Below the pieces are notes generated by a model. The model saw only the letters and a program-made list of their open reading frames with translations, was not told the origin of the DNA and searched no databases. Positions 58,813-64,000 of a stretch of DNA of 64,000 bases are shown one piece after another (position 1 is the stretch's first letter; every line of letters begins with the position of its first letter). The translations under genes were made by a program, and so were the position numbers. Source of the DNA: Streptomyces lucensis JCM 4490 (lineage in GTDB: Bacteria; Actinomycetota; Actinomycetes; Streptomycetales; Streptomycetaceae); contig NZ_BMUE01000021.1 in the NCBI RefSeq assembly GCF_014650035.1, positions 39,743-103,742 on the forward strand, in the 5' to 3' direction.

Positions 58813-59590
58813 ACGGCGCCTGCCAGGCCAGCCGTACGAGAGAACCCTCCGCGAGTTCGGCGGCGACCGTCACCTCGGGCAGCAGCGCGATCCCGAGGCC
58901 GGCCGCCGCCGCGCGCTTGGTCGCCTCGATCGTGCCGAACTCCATGAACTCCACCGGCTCCAGCGCCGACAGCTCCCGCTCGAACAGGTCCCGGTAGGCG
59001 CAGCCCGGCTCGGTGGCCAGCAGGGGCCGCCCCGTCAGGTCGGCCGTCGCCACCGGCACCCCGGCCAGCGCGTGCCCGGGCGCCGCGACCAGCGCCAGCG
59101 GCTCCACCGCCAGCACCGCGGTCTGAAGCCCCGGGTGCTCGGTCTCCTCCTCCATCAGGAAGCCGACGTCGTACGTGCCCTGCCGCAGCGCCTGCCGGGT
59201 CTCGTCGCCGATGGTGGTCCGCAGCGCGAGCCGCACCTTGGGGTGGCGGTGGTGGAAGAACTCCAGCAGCGGCGGGAGCCGGTAGGAGGTGAGCGACTCC
59301 ATCGTGCCGACGGTCAGGGTGCCCGACGGCTCCTCCGGCTCGGTGACGGCCGCCCGCGCCTCCTCGGTCAGCTCGATGATCTGCCGGGCGTAGGGCAGCA
59401 GCCGCTCGCCCGCCTCCGTGAGCCGGATCCGGCTGCCGAGCCGGTCGAACAGCTCGGCGCCCAGGGAGGTCTCCAGGGCCCGGATCTGGCTGGTCACGCT
59501 GGACTGCGCGTACGACAGCTCGGCCGCCGCCCGCGTGAAGCTCAGGACCGTGGCGACCTTCTCGAAGGTGACGAGCAGGCGGAGTTCCAC
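58709..59590 (-). CDS. LysR-family regulator
   Basis: 293 residues. LysR HTH at the N-terminus (MELRLLVTFEKVATVLSFTRAAAELSYAQSSVTSQIRALETSLGAELFDRLGSRIRLTEAGERLLPYARQI) and a periplasmic-binding-like effector domain (GTLTVGTMESLTSYRLPPLLEFFHHRHPKVRLAL). Its 3' end overlaps the convergent EamA gene. Possible regulator of that transporter, judged only by position. Confidence 0.92.
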   Translation of the reverse strand: MELRLLVTFEKVATVLSFTRAAAELSYAQSSVTSQIRALETSLGAELFDRLGSRIRLTEAGERLLPYARQIIELTEEARAAVTEPEEPSGTLTVGTMESLTSYRLPPLLEFFHHRHPKVRLALRTTIGDETRQALRQGTYDVGFLMEEETEHPGLQTAVLAVEPLALVAAPGHALAGVPVATADLTGRPLLATEPGCAYRDLFERELSALEPVEFMEFGTIEATKRAAAAGLGIALLPEVTVAAELAEGSLVRLAWQAPFTLRTQLAWRSGKRLPAHARLFVEQARRLVSEQG

Positions 59591-59593
59591 GGC

Positions 59594-59905
59594 TCAGTCG
59601 TTGTTCTTCGGGTTGTTCTCGTCCAGGGACTTGAGGAACTCGGGGTTGTCGTCGGGTGCGACCCAGCCGGCGCCGGTGTTCCGGTGCCGCTGCGCCGGGG
59701 CCGAGCCGTTCGCCGGGGCGCCGCGCACCTTGCCGGTGATCAGCCAGGCGACCGGGCCGACCAGCACCTCCCCGAAGAGCAGGACGATGATGACCCACAC
59801 CACCTTCGGCAGGTGCCGCACCTCTTCCTCGGGGGTGTTCAGACAGTCCACGAAGGCGTAGATCCACAGCGCCAGGACCAGCAGGAACGGCAGATACCTG
59901 AGCAT
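59594..59905 (-). CDS. PLDc_N-type small membrane protein
   Basis: 103 residues from ATG 59905. Two helices (YLPFLLVLALWIYAFVDCL and KVVWVIIVLLFGEVLVGPVAWLI), matching the phospholipase-D-nuclease N-terminal domain (PLDc_N) found alone or in front of cardiolipin synthases, then a hydrophilic tail ending DENNPKNND. The longer upstream frame is a shadow of the UbiD gene. It lies 3 bp upstream of the LysR start on the same strand. Confidence 0.8.
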   Translation of the reverse strand: MLRYLPFLLVLALWIYAFVDCLNTPEEEVRHLPKVVWVIIVLLFGEVLVGPVAWLITGKVRGAPANGSAPAQRHRNTGAGWVAPDDNPEFLKSLDENNPKNND

Positions 59906-59980
59906 GGCGTGCGATCTCCCCACGACGTGAGACGGCCCCGGTGACCGGCCCAGGGTAGCGGGTGGCCGATACTGGGACGC

Positions 59981-61432
59981 ATGGCTTACGACGATCTTCG
60001 CTCCCTGCTGCGGGCGCTGGAGCGCGAGGGCGACCTCAAGCGCATCAAGGCCGAGGTCGACCCCCACCTGGAAGTCGGGGAGATCGTCGACCGGGTGCAG
60101 AAGTCGGGCGGACCCGCGCTGCTCTTCGAGAACGTCAAGGGCTCCGCGATGCCGCTCGCGATGAACGTCTTCGGCACCGACCGCCGGCTGCTCAAGGCGC
60201 TCGGCCTGAAGTCTTACGGCGAGATCTCCGAGAAGATCGGCGGCCTGCTGCGGCCCGAGCTGCCGCACGGCTTCGTCGGCGTGCGCGAGGCCTTCGGGAA
60301 GCTGGGCGCGATGGCGCACGTGCCGCCGAAGAAGGTGAAGGACGCGCCCGTTCAGGAGGTCGTCCTGCACGGCGACGACGTCGACCTCGACCGGCTCCCG
60401 GCACTGTTCACCTGGCCGCAGGACGGCGGCTCCTTCTTCAACCTGGGCCTGACCCACACCAAGGACCCCGAGAGCGGCATCCGCAACCTCGGCCTGTACC
60501 GGCTGCAGCGCCACGACCGGCGCACCATCGGCATGCACTGGCAGATCCACAAGGACAGCCGCAACCACTACCAGGTCGCCGCCCGCCGGGGCGAGCGCCT
60601 GCCGGTCGCGATCGCCTTCGGCTGCCCGCCCGCCGTCACCTACGCCTCCACCGCCCCGCTCCCCGGCGACATCGACGAGTACCTCTTCGCCGGGTTCCTC
60701 GCGGGCAAGCGGATCGAGATGGTCGACTGCAAGACGGTCCCGCTCCAGGTGCCCGCCAACGCCGAGGTCGTCCTGGAGGGCTGGCTGGAGCCCGGTGAGA
60801 TGCTCCCGGAGGGCCCCTTCGGCGACCACACCGGCTTCTACACCCCGCAGGAGCCCTTCCCGGCCCTGCGCATCGACTGCGTGACGATGCGGAAACGGCC
60901 GCTGCTGCAGTCGATCGTCGTCGGCCGCCCGCCGACGGAGGACGGCCCCCTGGGCCGCGCGACGGAGCGGTTCTTCCTGCCTCTGCTCAAGATCATCGTC
61001 CCGGACATCGTGGACTACCACCTGCCCGAGGCCGGCGGCTTCCACAACTGCGCGATCGTCTCGATCGACAAGAAGTACCCGAAGCACGCGCAGAAGGTGA
61101 TGCACGCCGTCTGGGGGGCGCACATGATGTCGCTGACCAAACTGATCGTGGTCGTGGACGCCGACTGCGACGTCCACGACCTGCACGAAGTGGCCTGGCG
61201 GGCCCTCGGCAACACGGACTACGCCCGCGACCTCACGGTGGTCGACGGCCCCGTCGACCACCTCGACCACGCCTCCTACCAGCAGTTCTGGGGCGGCAAG
61301 GCGGGCATCGACGCCACCAGGAAATGGCCCGAGGAGGGCTACACCCGGGACGGGGGCTGGCCGGAGATGGTCCTGTCCGACCCGGAGACGGCCGAACGCG
61401 TCACCCGGCGCTGGAAGGAGTACGGGCTGTGA
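59981..61432 (+). CDS. mqnL: UbiD-family menaquinone decarboxylase (MqnL)
   Basis: 483 residues. UbiD family: GPALLFENVKGSAMPLAMNVFGT, SGIRNLGLYRLQRHDRRTIGMHWQIHKDS, EGPFGDHTGFYTPQEPFPALRIDCVTMR and prenylated-FMN binding residues in the E-x(4)-R-like DTVFGDHT region. In the futalosine pathway it decarboxylates 1,4-dihydroxy-6-naphthoate derivatives. Cotranscribed with prenyltransferase mqnP (GTGA overlap) and mqnM, its flavin-prenyltransferase partner. Confidence 0.9.
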   Translation: MAYDDLRSLLRALEREGDLKRIKAEVDPHLEVGEIVDRVQKSGGPALLFENVKGSAMPLAMNVFGTDRRLLKALGLKSYGEISEKIGGLLRPELPHGFVGVREAFGKLGAMAHVPPKKVKDAPVQEVVLHGDDVDLDRLPALFTWPQDGGSFFNLGLTHTKDPESGIRNLGLYRLQRHDRRTIGMHWQIHKDSRNHYQVAARRGERLPVAIAFGCPPAVTYASTAPLPGDIDEYLFAGFLAGKRIEMVDCKTVPLQVPANAEVVLEGWLEPGEMLPEGPFGDHTGFYTPQEPFPALRIDCVTMRKRPLLQSIVVGRPPTEDGPLGRATERFFLPLLKIIVPDIVDYHLPEAGGFHNCAIVSIDKKYPKHAQKVMHAVWGAHMMSLTKLIVVVDADCDVHDLHEVAWRALGNTDYARDLTVVDGPVDHLDHASYQQFWGGKAGIDATRKWPEEGYTRDGGWPEMVLSDPETAERVTRRWKEYGL

Positions 61433-62331
61433 CTTCCGCCTCTGCGGCGATCCCGCAGCCGGGACGCACGAAGGCGTTCCTGCGCCTGGTGATCATCGAG
61501 CACTCGGTCTTCGCGCTGCCCTTCGCCTACATCGCCTCGCTGACCGCGATGTACCAGTGGGACGAGAACATCCACTGGGGCCGGCTGCTGCTGGTGACGG
61601 TGTGCATGGTGGGCCTGCGCACGTTCGCCATGGCCGCCAACCGGATCATCGACCGGGAGATCGACGCCCGCAACCCGCGCACCGCGCACCGCGAGCTGGT
61701 GACCGGCACGGTGTCGGTACGGCAGGCCCAGGTGGGCGCCCTGGTCGCCCTGGTCGTCTTCCTCGGCGCGGCGGCCCTGCTGAACCCGCTGTGCCTGGCC
61801 CTGGCGCCGGTCGCGGTGGTCCCGATGGTCGTCTACCCCTACGGCAAGCGGTTCACGAACTTCCCGCAGGCCATCCTCGGTCTCGCCCAGTCCATGGGCC
61901 CCATCGGCGGCTGGCTGGCCATCTCCGGGTCCTGGTCCTGGGACGCGGTGATCCTCGGCGTCGCGGTCGGCGTCTGGATCGGCGGCTTCGACCTGATCTA
62001 CGCCTGCCAGGACGTGGAGACCGACCGCCGGATCGGCGTCAAGTCGGTCCCGGCCCGCTTCGGCGTCCCCGCCGCGGTCTGGGGCTCGCGCGCCTGCCAC
62101 ACGGTGACGACGGCCCTGCTCGTCTGGTACGCCCTGGCCACCGGAGCCGGCGCCTTCTTCTGGCTGGGCCTCGCGGTCGTCGCGGGCGCGTTCCTGTACG
62201 AGCACAGCATCGTGCGCCCGCACGACCTCTCCCGCGTGAACAGGGCGTTCTTCAGCGTCAACGGCTTCATCGGCATCGCCCTGTTCGCGTGCGCGCTGCT
62301 CGATCTCCTCGTCCGCGGCCTGACGGTCTGA
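61429..62331 (+). CDS. mqnP: UbiA-family prenyltransferase (MqnP)
   Basis: 300 residues from GTG 61429. Eight to nine helices with the UbiA aspartate motifs: AANRIIDREIDARNPRT (first, NRxxDRxxD) and YACQDVETDRRIGVKSVPARFG (second, DxxxD). Attaches the isoprenoid tail in futalosine-type menaquinone biosynthesis. Placed between mqnL and mqnM on the same strand. Confidence 0.9.
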   Translation: MTSASAAIPQPGRTKAFLRLVIIEHSVFALPFAYIASLTAMYQWDENIHWGRLLLVTVCMVGLRTFAMAANRIIDREIDARNPRTAHRELVTGTVSVRQAQVGALVALVVFLGAAALLNPLCLALAPVAVVPMVVYPYGKRFTNFPQAILGLAQSMGPIGGWLAISGSWSWDAVILGVAVGVWIGGFDLIYACQDVETDRRIGVKSVPARFGVPAAVWGSRACHTVTTALLVWYALATGAGAFFWLGLAVVAGAFLYEHSIVRPHDLSRVNRAFFSVNGFIGIALFACALLDLLVRGLTV

Positions 62332-62385
62332 CGAGCCGGGGGCACCCGGCCTGAGGAGCAGGCGACCCGCCGGTACGCTCAAGGT

Positions 62386-63057
62386 GTGAACGCAGGAGAT
62401 TCGCAGCGCGTGCCTTGGATCGTGGGGGTGTCCGGAGCTTCCGGTACGCCGTATGCGGCTGCCGTGCTGCGGGCGCTGCTGGAGGCGGGGGAGGCCGTCG
62501 ACCTCGTCGTGTCGCGGGCCTCGCGGCTGACGCTGCTGGACGAGACGGGGATCTCCTTCCGCGACGCCCACTGGCAGGACGACCTGCGGGAATGGCTGGC
62601 CAGGGGCGCCGACGGCAAGCCCGGGAGCTTCGCGGTGGACGTCAGCGGGGTGCGGTACTGGAGCGCGGGGGACCTCGCGGCCGGGCCGTCCTCGGGCTCG
62701 TACCCGGTCACGGGCATGATCATCGTGCCCGCCTCCACGGCGTGCGTCGCCGGTGTCGCCCTCGGGCTGTCCAAGGACCTGCTCCAGCGGGCGGCGAGCG
62801 TGACACTGAAGGAACGCAGGCCACTGGTCGTGGCCGTACGGGAGACCCCGCTGAACGGGCAGACCCTGCGGCACCTCGTGGCGCTGGACGACGCCGGCGC
62901 GAGCGTGGTCCCGGCCTCCCCGGCCTTCTACGCGGGCGCCACCCACATCCAGGACCTGGTGGACTTCGTCGCCGGGCGGGTGCTGGACGCCGCGGGCGTC
63001 GGGCACGGCCTGTACCGGCGCTGGAAGGGCGAACTGGGCGGCGGCACGGCGGGCTAG
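62386..63057 (+). CDS. mqnM: UbiX-family flavin prenyltransferase (MqnM)
   Basis: 223 residues from GTG 62386. UbiX fold: IVGVSGASGTPYAAAVLRALLEAGEAVDLVVSRASRLTL, PSSGSYPVTGMIIVPASTACVAGVALGLSKDLLQRAASVTLKERRPLVVAVRETPLN and SPAFYAGATHIQDLVDFVAGRVL. Makes prenylated FMN for MqnL. It has a slightly shorter C-terminus than some homologues and lies 54 bp after mqnP. Confidence 0.9.
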   Translation: MNAGDSQRVPWIVGVSGASGTPYAAAVLRALLEAGEAVDLVVSRASRLTLLDETGISFRDAHWQDDLREWLARGADGKPGSFAVDVSGVRYWSAGDLAAGPSSGSYPVTGMIIVPASTACVAGVALGLSKDLLQRAASVTLKERRPLVVAVRETPLNGQTLRHLVALDDAGASVVPASPAFYAGATHIQDLVDFVAGRVLDAAGVGHGLYRRWKGELGGGTAG

Positions 63058-63140
63058 CCCGCGGGGCGCGGCACCTCACCTCTCATCTCCTCTCAACACT
63101 TCGAGAACTCCACAACTTTTCAGGGGAAGGCTTCGATCGC

Positions 63141-63596
63141 ATGGACGCGGTGGACAGGCAGCTCATCCAGGCCCTGAGGGAGAACGGCCGGGCTTCCTAC
63201 GCGGAGCTGGGGCGCCTCGTCGGCCTGTCGGGACCCAGCGTCACCGACCGCATCAACCGGCTGGAGGCCGCCGGGGTCATCACCGGCTACCGGGCCACGG
63301 TGAACGCGGCCTCCCTCGGCCTCGGCGTGATCGCGCTGATCGGCATCTCGCTCTCGGACGCCGCCGACCACGAGGACGTGGCCCAGCGGCTCAAGGAGCT
63401 CCCCGAGATCGAGGACTGCTGGTTCATCGCCGGCGACGACTCCTTCATGCTCAAGGTGCGCGCGACGGACGTGGACGGCCTGGAGCGGATCATTCGGCGG
63501 CTGAGCGGGACCAAGGGCGTGTCCCGGACCCGTACCACCATCGTGCTGTCCACGAAGTGGGAGAACCGGGTCGGAGAGCTGCCGGAAGAGGTCTAG
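63141..63596 (+). CDS. Lrp/AsnC-family regulator
   Basis: 151 residues from ATG 63141 (AGGGGAAGG upstream). HTH (VDRQLIQALRENGRASYAELGRLVGLSGPSVTDRINRLEAAGVITGYRA) and a RAM ligand/multimer domain (VIALIGISLSD ... CWFIAGDDSFMLKVRATDVDGLERIIRRL). Between mqnM and mqnE on the same strand, so it may sense an amino acid or regulate the menaquinone genes; this is inferred from position only. Confidence 0.9.
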   Translation: MDAVDRQLIQALRENGRASYAELGRLVGLSGPSVTDRINRLEAAGVITGYRATVNAASLGLGVIALIGISLSDAADHEDVAQRLKELPEIEDCWFIAGDDSFMLKVRATDVDGLERIIRRLSGTKGVSRTRTTIVLSTKWENRVGELPEEV

Positions 63597-63634
63597 GGAT
63601 ACCGTTGGCCGGGCTGTCGTAGAAAGGTGTGGGC

Positions 63635-64000
63635 ATGGACGTCGGGCTCAAGCGCGAGCTTGAGGAGAAGGTCCGTTCGGGTGAGCGGCTGACCCGTGAG
63701 GACGGCATCGCGCTGTACGAGTCGGACGACCTGGCGTGGCTCGGGGGTCTGGCGCACGAGGTGCGGACCCGTAAGAACGGTGACGTGGTGCACTTCAACG
63801 TCAACCGGCACCTGAACATGACGAACGTGTGCACGGCTTCCTGTGCGTACTGTTCCTTCCAGCGCAAGCCGGGGGAGAAGGACGCGTACACGATGCGGAT
63901 CGAGGAGGCGGTGAAGCTCGCGAAGGCGATGGAGTCGGAGAGCCTGACCGAGCTGCACATCGTCAACGGGCTGCATCCAAACCTGCCGTGGCGGTACTAC
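63635..64000 (+). CDS. mqnE: Aminofutalosine synthase MqnE (N-terminal part, truncated by window end)
   Basis: 122 visible residues. Radical SAM motif C66-T-A-S-C70-A-Y-C73 (CX3CX2C) after HLNMTNVCTASC, and VGLKRELEEKVRSGERLTREDGIALYESDDLAWLG at the N-terminus, the usual start of MqnE/MqnC-like proteins. Joins 3-[(1-carboxyvinyl)oxy]benzoate and SAM in futalosine-type menaquinone synthesis. The open frame continues past the window; the remainder is not visible. Confidence 0.88.
   Translation, partial: MDVGLKRELEEKVRSGERLTREDGIALYESDDLAWLGGLAHEVRTRKNGDVVHFNVNRHLNMTNVCTASCAYCSFQRKPGEKDAYTMRIEEAVKLAKAMESESLTELHIVNGLHPNLPWRYY

Noticed and set aside
1..64000. tRNA or rRNA genes
   Set aside because: No tRNA-like cloverleaf or rRNA sequence was recognised anywhere; the element uses a protein gene instead of a tRNA as target. 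A tRNAscan-SE run would settle it.

Overview
The window is very GC-rich with tightly packed genes, frequent GTG starts and ATGA/GTGA/TGATG overlaps. Its gene content (futalosine-type menaquinone genes, System II cytochrome c maturation, DUF5994 and STAS proteins, many two-component systems) points to a Streptomyces or close relative chromosome. From memory, the order hemL, phosphatase, cytochrome c genes, mqn genes resembles the S. coelicolor SCO4469-SCO4494 region; this was not checked.

Left chromosomal part (1-20.5 kb): a flavin monooxygenase and FMN reductase pair; an OmpR-type two-component system flanked by degenerate repeats; an MprF-like lysyltransferase; an M55 D-aminopeptidase; an MBL-fold hydrolase; a 1406-residue one-polypeptide nitrate reductase (molybdopterin domain + flavodoxin + FAD/NAD reductase); a secreted protein of unknown function; and an envelope-stress block. 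In that block DedA, PAP2, response regulator and kinase form one overlapping operon, divergent from BlaI-M56 across two perfect GTCTAC-N6-GTAGAC dyads. A COG4705 membrane protein lies at the far end behind a GTTCAGG-N4-GTTCAGG direct repeat. DedA and PAP2 families both act on undecaprenyl lipid recycling, so I read this as a lipid-carrier or cell-wall stress module.

Integrative element (about 20,522-43,158, ~22.6 kb): a tyrosine integrase recombined into the 3' end of a conserved gene. The displaced 3' end remains at 20,470-20,545 and encodes almost the same C-terminus as the restored gene at 43,083. A 24-bp core is identical at both ends, and paired ATGTGCCCT arm-type sites lie 100-150 bp inside each end. 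The core genes are integrase, XRE regulator, excisionase-like HTH protein, DUF3631 ATPase, DUF2637 protein, MobC and relaxase; no FtsK/TraB translocase is visible, so it looks mobilizable rather than self-transmissible. Cargo: (a) an XRE-ImmA/IrrE fusion overlapping a TGT-like protein that carries an exact CXCXXCX22H zinc motif, the best candidate here for an undescribed defence or stress system; (b) a partner-switching-like cluster with three DUF5994 proteins, two STAS proteins (one fused to a GNAT-like domain) and one SpoIIE/PP2C phosphatase, but no kinase or sigma factor; (c) an island of beta-lactamase-fold hydrolase, Nudix, XRE-TPR regulator, unknown protein, degenerate aminoglycoside-phosphotransferase-like protein, methyltransferase and HAD protein.

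Right chromosomal part (43.1-64 kb): hemL, a histidine phosphatase, a Tat lipoprotein deacetylase and the System II cytochrome c maturation operon (ResA-like, CcdA, ResB, CcsB); then an SRPBCC protein, an unusual trio (stand-alone condensation-domain protein, P-loop ATPase, membrane-anchored periplasmic-binding-like protein), an EamA transporter, a LysR regulator, a PLDc_N membrane protein, and the menaquinone genes mqnL, mqnP, mqnM, an AsnC regulator and the start of mqnE.
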